Source: Halosolutus gelatinilyticus (GTDB lineage Archaea > Halobacteriota > Halobacteria > Halobacteriales > Natrialbaceae). From it: 64,000 nt of DNA. Within the stretch, counting starts at the first letter, position 1. Each line of letters starts with the position of its first letter. The stretch lies in the NCBI RefSeq assembly GCF_023028105.1, contig NZ_CP095491.1, positions 434,001-498,000 on the forward strand, read 5' to 3'. The notes beneath the pieces were generated by a model. That model searched no databases. It was not told the DNA's origin and saw only the letters and a program-made list of their open reading frames with translations. Positions 18,078-25,882 of this stretch are shown one piece after another. Both the position numbers and the translations under genes were made by a program.

Positions 18078-18278
18078 ATGTATCGCTGTGTCTGCTATAC
18101 CTGTGATGAGGAAAAAACGCTTGAAGATTTCGTAAAAGCGCAGAAGCTATTCAGTGATCACGTTGAAAGCTATCATGAAGTGGAACTCTTCAAAATAGAT
18201 GAAGTTAACGTGCTCACAGAGGGCAATTTAGAGCAAACAACATCCCAGGTCGAAGAGTCGGGTGCGGCTGATGAATAG
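18078..18278 (+). CDS. Small CCHH zinc-finger-like protein downstream of HalOD1 gene
   Basis: 66 residues: CVCYTCDEEKTLEDF and HVESYHEVEL give CxxC and HxxxxH pairs. It is translationally coupled to the HalOD1 gene and may be its partner. It ends in an acidic, unstructured tail. Confidence 0.7.
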   Translation: MYRCVCYTCDEEKTLEDFVKAQKLFSDHVESYHEVELFKIDEVNVLTEGNLEQTTSQVEESGAADE

Positions 18279-18289
18279 GATTCCTTATT

Positions 18290-18380
18290 GTAAATAGTGG
18301 ATGGATAGCTCTTGACAGTGCTATGTTCTTAACCTATACTGAACACGAGTTTCACGGCCAATTTTGAATAAAGAAACCAT
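18290..18380 (-). repeat. Dispersed repeat, inverted partial copy
   Basis: Read on the minus strand it gives GGTTTCTTTATTCAAAA, then GGCCGTGAAACTCGTGTTC, then CACTGTCAAGAG. These are the same ordered blocks as in 8571-8691 and 19140-19268. The terminal palindrome is not recognisable in this copy. Confidence 0.55.
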
Positions 18381-18426
18381 ACTACTGCCAACTATCAACG
18401 ATCGGCTCGACGTCGGCGTCGATCAC

Positions 18427-18714
18427 CTAATAAAGACGGTCTCTTGTCGGCCCGTCGTAGTTTACGAGATCGTATTCTTTGAGTTTCGGGAATTTGTCGC
18501 GACGAGCTCGCTTCCCGAGTGGATAGACTGGTGTCCCTGCGTAGGCCTCATCGGCCACTTCTTCGTACCGCTGGTGGAGTTCCGGGCCGGTGATCTCTCC
18601 GGCCTCATGGACGATCGCGTATAGCACCTGGTGATGGCAGGGCAGCGACTCCAGGTTCAGCTTCCGAATCTCGTGTTTCGCTCGCTCGAAAGAATCGTCG
18701 ACATCGCGATCGCG
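18427..18714 (-). pseudogene. C-terminal remnant of an Orc1/Cdc6 gene
   Basis: The frame reads VDDSFERAKHEIRKLNLESL, HHQVLYAIVHEAGEITGPEL, RYEEVADEAYAGTPVYPLGK and ends KLKEYDLVNYDGPTRDRLY. This is the end of the AAA+ lid and the winged-helix domain of haloarchaeal Orc1/Cdc6 proteins. Nothing of the ATPase core is present upstream; that DNA instead encodes a fragment of another gene on the opposite strand. Confidence 0.75.
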
Positions 18715-18753
18715 ATCGCCGAATGGACTGGAGATCAGACGGAGGCGGGCCGG

Positions 18754-18990
18754 AGTACGGACAGAAAAGCCGTCGAGACCACCCTTCGTCACACGCACCT
18801 CCCAAAACTTGTCGATGGGGGTATCGTTTCGTTTGGCGCGAACACGGGCTTCATTGAACTGAGAGACACGGACAGGTTTGACCGGTTCCTCGCCGATATG
18901 GCACGTATCGACGGTTACATGCAAACCGCTGCTGGCGATTGTGCGCAAGAACACGCACATTCGCCCCACGACCTCACCGTCTCGTATTGA
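18754..18990 (+). pseudogene. C-terminal fragment of a DUF7344-like protein
   Basis: The plus-strand frame reads STDRKAVETTLRHTHLPKLV and DGGIVSFGANTGFIELRD. It resembles the end of the haloarchaeal DUF7344 winged-helix domain (the HTHLPKL..GIV pattern). The beginning of that domain is absent; upstream lies the Orc1 remnant facing it. A truncated copy made by rearrangement is the simplest reading. Confidence 0.5.
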
Positions 18991-19139
18991 CGACTCTTGG
19001 TGTCACTACAACTCTATTAATTGATTAACTGTATTTATTTACAGGTGGTTTCGAACTGGATGCCGCCTCACGAAGAGGAAAACTCGACTAATGCGGTCGT
19101 CGTGACCGCAGACTCATCTTGCTATCAGTAGATAGTATC

Positions 19140-19268
19140 GCGGTTTCTTTATCTAGAAATACTCACGAAATGCTTGTTACGGATAGGGCAACGGTGTAAC
19201 AGGCCGACCAGAGATATTTCCAGTGCCTGTCAACACTGGCATGCTGAATACAGAGGATGTGTTCAGCA
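19140..19268 (+). repeat. Dispersed repeat ending in a 27-base palindrome, copy 2
   Basis: Ordered blocks TTTCTTTATCTAGAA, CACGAAATGCTTGTT, TTTCCAG and TGTCAA are followed by the palindrome at 19242-19268 (arm TGCTGAATACA, centre GAGGA, arm TGTGTTCAGCA). It ends 94 bases before the histidine kinase start. Confidence 0.7.
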
Positions 19269-19362
19269 CGACGGCTTTCTTTGTTTCATCTCGAAGCCAA
19301 TGAACCAGCCGTTCAGTAGATATGCGTAATGCCCATGACTCTTAAAGCACTGAGTGCATCTA

Positions 19363-20934
19363 ATGACGGACCCAGAGACGTCGAGTGAATACCCCGATCA
19401 AAGTTCTCCAGAAGAGGTCTTAGAGCGCGTAACCGACGCTGTCTTCGCGCTTGACGAAGACTGGCGGTTCACGTATTGCAACGACCAAGCTGAAACCCTG
19501 TTCCAGCGAGACCAAGCGGATCTCCGTGGGGAAGTTATCTGGAAGGAGTTTCCCATGTTGACCGACTCGCCGTTCCAGTGGGAGCATGAACGTGCGATGA
19601 AGACCCAAGAAGCTGTCACATTTGAGACGCACTATCCGCCACAGGACGGTTGGTTCGAAACCCATGCCTATCCCTCTGAAACCGGACTTTCAGTGTACGT
19701 ACGCGACATCACTGACCCGGATGACCGTCAGCAAGAAGTCGAGAAACGGGAGCAAGCTCTCCGACGTGCCAATGAGGTGATGGCGGCCGCAGACCAGCCG
19801 TTCTCCCAGCAGATAAATTCGCTCCTTGAAGTAGTCCGGACGACAGTTGGAACCAAGTTTGCGACGCTCTCACGTGTCAATGAAGATGCTGGTGAATACA
19901 TCTTTGAACACGTGGCCGCGCCGGAAACTGTGGACCTCGAATCGGGTGACACGACGCCGCTGGAGACTCTGCCCAACTGCTCACGCGTCGTCGAGACTGC
20001 GGAGACGCTTGTCCTGCAGGACGTAAAGTCCGAGGCTCCGGAACTGGTCGACCCCGAGTGGGGAATCGCCTGTTATCTCGGGACACCGGTCATCGTCCAT
20101 GGAGAAGTGTACGGGACGTTCTGCTTCTACGGGATGGAGGCGCGGACCGAAGCCTTCTCCGATTGGGAAGTCTCGTTCATTGGTCTGCTCAGCAACTGGG
20201 TGAGCAATGAACTCGAGCACAAGGTGTATAAGCAGGAACTCAAGGAGTCCAACGAACGCTTGGAGCAGTTCGCCTACGCCGCCTCGCATGACCTCCAAGA
20301 GCCCCTGCGGATGGTGACGAGTTACCTCCAGTTGCTGGAGTCGCAGTATACCGACGACCTCGACGAGGACGGCCGGGAGTTCATCGAGTTTGCGGTCGAT
20401 GGTGCTGACCGGATGCGCGACATGATAGATGGATTACTCGAGTATTCGCGGGTCGAAACGCGTGGAGACCCCTTAGAGCCGGTCGAGTTGGACGCTGTTC
20501 TCGAAGACGTTCACAAGGACCTCCAGTTGAAAATCAAGGAAACGGATGCGGAGATCGTCGTGGAGACGCTCCCCCGCGTCAAAGGCGACGCCGACCAACT
20601 CCGAGAGGTGTTCCAAAACCTGCTCGACAACGCCATCGAGTACAGCGGTGAAGAGCCACCACGAGTGCACGTCTCAGCCGAGCAAGCGGACGATAAGTGG
20701 ACGATCTCGGTTCGCGATGAGGGCATCGGTATCGATCCTGCGGACGCCAACCGTATCTTCAAGGTGTTCCAGAGCCTCCACACGCAAGAGGAAGGCGCGG
20801 GGACGGGAATTGGGCTGGCGCTGTGTGAGCGCATCATCGAGCGCCACGGCGGCGACATCTGGGTCGAGCCCGACCCTCACGATGGAACAACGTTTGCTTT
20901 TACGCTTCCGGTAGCAGACGAGTCCGATAACTGA
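19363..20934 (+). CDS. PAS-GAF sensor histidine kinase
   Basis: 523 residues, no membrane segment, so cytoplasmic. It has PAS (about 20-115, DAVFALDEDWRFTYCNDQAE), GAF (about 150-290), a HisKA helix with the phospho-acceptor in ASHDLQEPLRM, and HATPase boxes N (NLLDNAIEYS), G1 (DEGIGI) and G2 (GTGIGLAL). No receiver domain or paired regulator is adjacent. The kinase half is very similar to that of the kinase at 25883. The ATG at 19363 is preferred to an upstream GTG. Confidence 0.92.
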   Translation: MTDPETSSEYPDQSSPEEVLERVTDAVFALDEDWRFTYCNDQAETLFQRDQADLRGEVIWKEFPMLTDSPFQWEHERAMKTQEAVTFETHYPPQDGWFETHAYPSETGLSVYVRDITDPDDRQQEVEKREQALRRANEVMAAADQPFSQQINSLLEVVRTTVGTKFATLSRVNEDAGEYIFEHVAAPETVDLESGDTTPLETLPNCSRVVETAETLVLQDVKSEAPELVDPEWGIACYLGTPVIVHGEVYGTFCFYGMEARTEAFSDWEVSFIGLLSNWVSNELEHKVYKQELKESNERLEQFAYAASHDLQEPLRMVTSYLQLLESQYTDDLDEDGREFIEFAVDGADRMRDMIDGLLEYSRVETRGDPLEPVELDAVLEDVHKDLQLKIKETDAEIVVETLPRVKGDADQLREVFQNLLDNAIEYSGEEPPRVHVSAEQADDKWTISVRDEGIGIDPADANRIFKVFQSLHTQEEGAGTGIGLALCERIIERHGGDIWVEPDPHDGTTFAFTLPVADESDN

Positions 20935-20940
20935 GCGCAC

Positions 20941-21000
20941 TGTACTGAGTGATCACCACTTTCCAAATCAAGCCGGATCTCGTGCTACATTCGCATCTTT
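20941..21000 (+). repeat. Short dispersed repeat, copy 2 of a pair
   Basis: Contains CAAATCAAGCC, GATCTCGTGC and ACATTCGCA in the same order as 9359-9417. It lies immediately after the kinase stop, as the other copy lies beyond the lipoprotein cassette. Confidence 0.55.
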
Positions 21001-21015
21001 GATCCACACTGTGTC

Positions 21016-21099
21016 GCGGGCGCGGTGCTCGCCGGCGCCGACGAGGTCACGATCGAGCGTAAAAGGGGCGATCCTGATGAGCAGCCAGCAGTACGCTGA
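21016..21099 (+). pseudogene. C-terminal tail of a truncated upstream gene
   Basis: In this frame the DNA reads AGAVLAGADEVTIERKRGDP then a short end and TGA at 21097-21099, overlapping the next start. GC rises sharply here. This looks like the last codons of a gene whose body was left behind, preserved because it was operon-linked to the next ORF. Confidence 0.35.
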
Positions 21100-21472
21100 C
21101 GGTGGATCACTACTGAACTGGCCGGAGGGGTTCGATCGGACGTCACCCGAGAAACGCGAATCCTATCCGCACGGGTTCCGCGTCTCTCAAACCGCCGCGT
21201 TCGACAACATCCTAGATGGGCTACAGAAGATGGACGCCCGGAACGTTCAGGTGCGGACCGCGGCGCCGCACACCGCGAAGGAACCACACCGGCCCTACGC
21301 CAATCGGAATCCCGACGACCCAGGGGTGGTCGTCTACTTCGAGAAGGACGGCCAGCAGTTCGCCGTCCCCTGCGATCGATGGGACAACCTGCGGGACAAC
21401 GCGCAGGCGATCGCGTCAGCCCGATCGGCGTTGACCGCGAGATCACTGCGGACGAACTCGCCGTCCCAGTAA
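21077..21472 (+). pseudogene. 3'-truncated plasmid-type protein
   Basis: From ATG 21077: NWPEGFDRTSPEKRESYPHG, FDNILDGLQKMDARNVQV, NPDDPGVVVYFEKDGQQFAV and CDRWDNLRDNAQAIA. I recall this sequence type from haloarchaeal plasmids and proviruses, where a J-domain often follows. Here it changes near 21415 into the antisense of another fragment and stops early. The N-terminal part is intact. Confidence 0.6.
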
Positions 21473-21591
21473 TCGTTCTCGAGCTGGCCGAGACCGAGTT
21501 CCTCCGTGACACCGTCGTTCGACGAGAGAACCGGTTGACCGTCTGGGACGTCCTCATCGTACCAGTCGAGTTGATCGTTGAATGGGTTCAT
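21334..21591 (-). pseudogene. N-terminal fragment of an acidic hypothetical protein
   Basis: From ATG 21591: MNPFNDQLDWYDEDVPDGQP and GLGQLENDYWDGEFVRSDLA look like genuine haloarchaeal coding sequence. After about residue 58 the frame runs into the antisense of the ORF at 21077. The two fragments meet head to head near 21415, so each lacks its 3' part. Confidence 0.5.
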
Positions 21592-21817
21592 TGGCCTTCT
21601 GCATCAGTAGAAATTTTGGCGACTCACGATCTTTCATCGAATTCAATTCTGTAGAAATCATCAGTAAGTGATAGGAGTTGCTTGCTGAATATAGAGGATG
21701 AGCCTCTCATGACGGTCTGGTTAGATTCAGTTCAGTTGGGCTGAATCAGTGGTCACTACAGTTCGTATCTAACACCAACGGACGATAGCATTCCAAGAAC
21801 CTGTATTGTCTGATCGC
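21592..21817. repeat. Intergenic region with a half cassette-end site
   Basis: At 21683-21700 the left arm and centre of the palindromic site are present (TGCTGAATATA then GAGGATG) but the right arm is lost. A TGGTCACTAC stretch near 21752 recalls the repeat at 9359. No gene was seen. Confidence 0.45.
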
Positions 21818-23917
21818 TCACGAGTTGGTTTCGTTGCTGGCGGAAATCGTAAAGAAGAACGTTGAGCCCTCTCCGGGTTCTGACTCGACCCAGATGTCGC
21901 CGTCGTGGTATTCGACGATTTTCTGACAGATGGACAGTCCGATTCCGGTTCCCGTGTCTTCCCCTATCTCACCGACTTGATTGAAAATCTCGAAAATCTC
22001 CTCGGCGTCGTCCGGATCGATTCCGATTCCCTGATCACGGACCGAAAACAGCCACTCGTTCTCTCGCTCCTCGGTAGAGACGTGGACACGAGGCGGTTCG
22101 TCGCCAGCGTACTCGATCGCGTTGCTAATCAGGTTCTGAAAGAGCTGGAGCAGTTGCGTTTTATCGCCGTTGATAGTCGGCAGCGAACCGACAGTGATCT
22201 CGGCGTCGCTCTCCTCGATCTCGATCTGGAGGTTCGTCAGCGATTGCTCGAAAACCGTGTTGCAGTCTATCGGTTGGATCTCCTTATTACGTGAGTTGAC
22301 GCGTGAATATTCCAGCAGGTCTTCGATCATTTCGCGCATCCGGTCGGCACCGTCGACGGCGAAGTCGATGAATTCCTGAGCGTCGGCATCGAGATCGTCC
22401 GCATAGCGGTCTTCGAGGAGCTGCACATAGCTCGAGACCATCCGCAACGGTTCCTGTAAATCGTGGGAGGCGGCATATGCGAACTGCTCTAGGTCGGCGT
22501 TCGATCGCTCTAATTTCTCGATCGTGTCTTCGAGTTCGGCTTCGACACGCTTGCGCTTTGTAATGTCATAGTAGAGCTCGATGCGGCCACCGGCATAGCG
22601 TCCCGATTTGATCGGCTGGCTGCGGTGGTGAAGATAGCGTTCGTCACGATCGTCGGCAGGAGGGACGTGGCACTCGAACGTTTCGATGTCGGTCGTCTCG
22701 TCGTAGGGAGCCGTGACCATCTCGGCGAACGGCTCCGGATCCGCAACGATCTGCTTGAGATCACTCCGGACGAACGGTGCGTTATCCCGACCGATGGTGT
22801 CTGTCCGGTCGACCCCGAAGTACTGTTCGAACGCCTCGTTCAGCCACGCAATGGTACCCGACGAATCGAGAATACGGACGCCTACTTCCGAGGGACCGAA
22901 AATATCCTCAACGAACGAGCGGTACCGCTCTTTCGCGATGACCGTCTGCATCGCATACGGGATCGTACTGCCGAGTTCCTCGAGGAGGTCCTGTTCGTCC
23001 GAATCGAATGCATCCGCATGGTCAGCGTAGACGTTCAGGATACCGTACAATGTCTCGTCGTACACGAGTGGAATACTCACGACGGATCGGAGTCCAGCTT
23101 CTGTAAGGTGTTCTTTCCATGATTCGGAGTCCGGTTGTTCGGAGAGGTTCTGACTGACCTGCATCTCGCGTGTGTGTACCGCCGTTTCGCACGGCCCCTG
23201 TCCGGTTTCGCTCGTATCGAACGAGACGGTAACATCCTCCAGATCTCCGGTATCAGTTCCGGCCCACGCCAGTGGTTCGATCTCTTTGGTGTCCGAATTG
23301 GGCTCACCGATCCAGGCGAACCGGTACGGTTCGGCCTCGACGAGGCGATCACAGACGGTTTGCTCGATCTCCTCGCGCGTCGATGCTTGGACGAGTGCTC
23401 GCGTAATGTTTCGGATGACTGTGTTGATGTGATGTAACGTCTCCAGTTCCTCCGTTTGCTCATTCAGTTGCAGGGATTGCTGGCGCGCCCGTAACAGACT
23501 CTCGATCCGTCCTTGTAGCTCGGCCTTCTGTATCGGCGTCGTGATGAGTTCGTCAATACAGTCACCGACCACGGCGTCGATCCGTTTCCAGATATCCGAA
23601 CCGAGCCGTTTCGAATCCCGCTGAGACACGACGAGGAGATAAGGAAGAAAGACTGGCCGCACGGCGTCTTTGCTTTCCAGTAATACATCGTCGTAGCGCT
23701 GCAGCGACGATTGATCGATGAGACACAGATCAATCGTTTCGTCGAGCACCTCTGAAGGATTCGCCTGCACAACTTGGTACTCAGACGACAGCCATTCCGC
23801 GAGCAGTCGGCGATTTTCCTCGTGATCGAGGAGAAGGAGGATGCGGCTCATCCCGCCGCTATCGCGTGTTGCTGGCGGTTCGGCGGCCGTTTGTCCGTTA
23901 GGTCCATGGGGCGTCAT
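21818..23917 (-). CDS. Receiver-like, GAF and PAS sensor histidine kinase
   Basis: 699 residues. A receiver-like domain (about 24-140: ILLLLDHEENRRLL .. LCLIDQSS ..) whose usual acidic pocket is altered is followed by GAF (about 165-320), PAS (about 330-455), HisKA (ASHDLQEPLRM) and HATPase with N, G1 (DQGIGI) and G2 (GTGIGLSI) boxes. Possibly a bat-type light or oxygen sensor. An ATG at 23851 (MSRILLLL) is an alternative start. It lies downstream of the KaiC-like gene on the same strand, with a gap of about 110 bases. Confidence 0.9.
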   Translation of the reverse strand: MTPHGPNGQTAAEPPATRDSGGMSRILLLLDHEENRRLLAEWLSSEYQVVQANPSEVLDETIDLCLIDQSSLQRYDDVLLESKDAVRPVFLPYLLVVSQRDSKRLGSDIWKRIDAVVGDCIDELITTPIQKAELQGRIESLLRARQQSLQLNEQTEELETLHHINTVIRNITRALVQASTREEIEQTVCDRLVEAEPYRFAWIGEPNSDTKEIEPLAWAGTDTGDLEDVTVSFDTSETGQGPCETAVHTREMQVSQNLSEQPDSESWKEHLTEAGLRSVVSIPLVYDETLYGILNVYADHADAFDSDEQDLLEELGSTIPYAMQTVIAKERYRSFVEDIFGPSEVGVRILDSSGTIAWLNEAFEQYFGVDRTDTIGRDNAPFVRSDLKQIVADPEPFAEMVTAPYDETTDIETFECHVPPADDRDERYLHHRSQPIKSGRYAGGRIELYYDITKRKRVEAELEDTIEKLERSNADLEQFAYAASHDLQEPLRMVSSYVQLLEDRYADDLDADAQEFIDFAVDGADRMREMIEDLLEYSRVNSRNKEIQPIDCNTVFEQSLTNLQIEIEESDAEITVGSLPTINGDKTQLLQLFQNLISNAIEYAGDEPPRVHVSTEERENEWLFSVRDQGIGIDPDDAEEIFEIFNQVGEIGEDTGTGIGLSICQKIVEYHDGDIWVESEPGEGSTFFFTISASNETNS

Positions 23918-24028
23918 TTCTGTTTTGCTCGTTGGGTCGCTCTCCTCGGCGGTCGCACGCTTAAGCCGCTGTCGACGGTTGCCGGTTGGGTGATGGTCGC
24001 CTGTGGGAAGATATAGCGATGCAGGGCA

Positions 24029-25534
24029 TCAGTTGTCACCGATGTTACCCTGTTCGGAGTCGTCCCATTCCGGGGTCCCGCTTAGGATGCCACGTAACTC
24101 CGTCAGCTGATCGCCGATCTGGACCCCGTACTCGGTGATCTGGAACTCGCGCATCGTCCGCTCGAAGTCGCTCGTTCGTTTTTTCAGCACCCCGATCGCT
24201 TTGTGCATCTGACCGTCAACCTCTATATGTTGCAGGAATAGGATCGTATCCCCGAGGTAGCTGAGGCCCTCTGCGGTGACCTGGAACGGCCCGGTGATAT
24301 CTCTCGTCTCACTCACGAGAATAACGGTCACGCCCATGTTTTTCAGATATCGACACAGCGAATGGAGTTCGGTAGTGAGATTCTGGTCATCACCCTGCAA
24401 GGCGAGTTGGTAGCCCGTGACCCCGTCTATCATCACGATTTTCGCCTGTTCCTGTTCGACCTGCCTGCGCACTCGATAGGCAAATTCGTCGGAGGAAAGT
24501 TGCAATCCCTCTATCTCTTCGATCTGGAGTGCTTCCCGATCGAGCATTTCGCGAATCGGGATATTGATCGACTCACACCGATGCAAGATCGTTCCCTTTC
24601 CCTCCTCGAAGGAATAGATGACGGATCGTTCACCCCTCCCTGCAGCTTCCTTCATGAACTGTATCCCAGTCGTGGTCTTTCCGACGCCGGTCGGTCCCGT
24701 CAAGATAGAGACCGTTCCGCGCTCGATACCGCCGTCTAGTAGCTGGTCTAACTCCGGGACGCCAGAGGAGAGGGTTTCAGCGTCGAATTTCTGTTCGTGC
24801 TGACGGGGGACGAGGTTGGGATACACTGTCAGTCCGCCGTACTCGATTGTGAGTGAGTGCTCGCCGCTCTCGAAATCCGTGCCACGGAACTTGGGAACCT
24901 CAATTGTTCGGCCCTTCGACGACCGACCGAGATGGATGATACCGTCACTCATGAACTGCAGATCGTCATCGGGTTCCGACTCCGTGTCCTGAGAGGTAAA
25001 CAGCACGGTCGTCTCCTGTTCTTTGAGAAACTGCATGAACGAGAGAACCTGTTTGCGGAACTGATAATCGTCGGACGACAGATAGCGTAGTTGCGTGAGC
25101 GGGTCAATGAAGATGATGTTGGGATCAACTTCCGTAACCCGCTCCGTAATTTTCTCGGTGATCGATTCTTCGGCTACCTCGTCCGAGGTGAAGATATCGT
25201 AGGAGAGATCGTTAACGAAGAACTCAGAATCGGGGCTCAGATCGAGGAACTCGATACCATCGAGATCAAATCCGAACGAGTTGGCGTTTTCACGAATATC
25301 GGCCTCCGATTCCTCCAGATTGATATACAGTGCCTCGTTGTCACCGGCGGTGGTGGCATCTGTGAGAAAATGCAACCCGAGAACGCTTTTGCCGGTCCCA
25401 GGCTGGCCACGGACCATATAAGTCCGTCCTGGAATAAGTCCTCCGTGTAGAATTCTGTCAAGCCCCCTGACCCCCGTCGAGAGACGATCCTCTCCCTTCA
25501 CAGCCTCCGAAAGGCGACTTTCCGTATCTTCCAT
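24029..25534 (-). CDS. KaiC-like double-domain RecA ATPase
   Basis: 501 residues with two KaiC/RadA-type domains. The first (GLDRILHGGLIPGRTYMVRG) has Walker A GQPGTGKS and the second (GVPELDQLLDGGIERGTVS) has Walker A GPTGVGKT. Walker B equivalents are IIFIDPLTQL and IVMIDGVTGY. Such proteins are common in archaea next to sensory genes and are thought to act as signalling ATPases rather than clocks. A region after the second domain (residues 440-501) is acidic. Neighbours are two histidine kinases, one with a MEDS domain, itself a relative of KaiC. Confidence 0.92.
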   Translation of the reverse strand: MEDTESRLSEAVKGEDRLSTGVRGLDRILHGGLIPGRTYMVRGQPGTGKSVLGLHFLTDATTAGDNEALYINLEESEADIRENANSFGFDLDGIEFLDLSPDSEFFVNDLSYDIFTSDEVAEESITEKITERVTEVDPNIIFIDPLTQLRYLSSDDYQFRKQVLSFMQFLKEQETTVLFTSQDTESEPDDDLQFMSDGIIHLGRSSKGRTIEVPKFRGTDFESGEHSLTIEYGGLTVYPNLVPRQHEQKFDAETLSSGVPELDQLLDGGIERGTVSILTGPTGVGKTTTGIQFMKEAAGRGERSVIYSFEEGKGTILHRCESINIPIREMLDREALQIEEIEGLQLSSDEFAYRVRRQVEQEQAKIVMIDGVTGYQLALQGDDQNLTTELHSLCRYLKNMGVTVILVSETRDITGPFQVTAEGLSYLGDTILFLQHIEVDGQMHKAIGVLKKRTSDFERTMREFQITEYGVQIGDQLTELRGILSGTPEWDDSEQGNIGDN

Positions 25535-25882
25535 ACCTCAAGGAGGTCCGGCTCATTGTTGTGCTTTTTCATCCGGGAACAGCGGTGGTGCAGAACTGTT
25601 CCCATACGAGGATGGCGCGAATGCTAGCTGTTTAGCGTTGAGCTTAGGCCAGTTTAAAGCAATCACACTGATAGACACGCGCCCTGTATACAGCACGCAT
25701 CATAGGATCTGATCGAAAAATGTCAGAAGCTGGCTGCTGGATACAGAGTATGAATTCAGCATAGCGTTTTTCCCATGAGAACCTTTTTCCTTGAGCCAAT
25801 CGTCCCAAGGTGATAATGGCTTATTGGGGAGACTCCCCGGGTGACTCAATGTCCCCTCAATCCCAGCACTCCAATTCCGAGT
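25535..25882. repeat. Divergent intergenic region with two cassette-end sites
   Basis: Between the KaiC-like gene and the MEDS kinase lie two sites. One is at 25669-25695 (degenerate left arm, centre CGCCC, right arm TGTATACAGCA). The other is at 25735-25761 (TGCTGGATACA, GAGTA, TGAATTCAGCA). The first closes one cassette and the second opens the next. Both promoters must also lie here. Confidence 0.6.
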
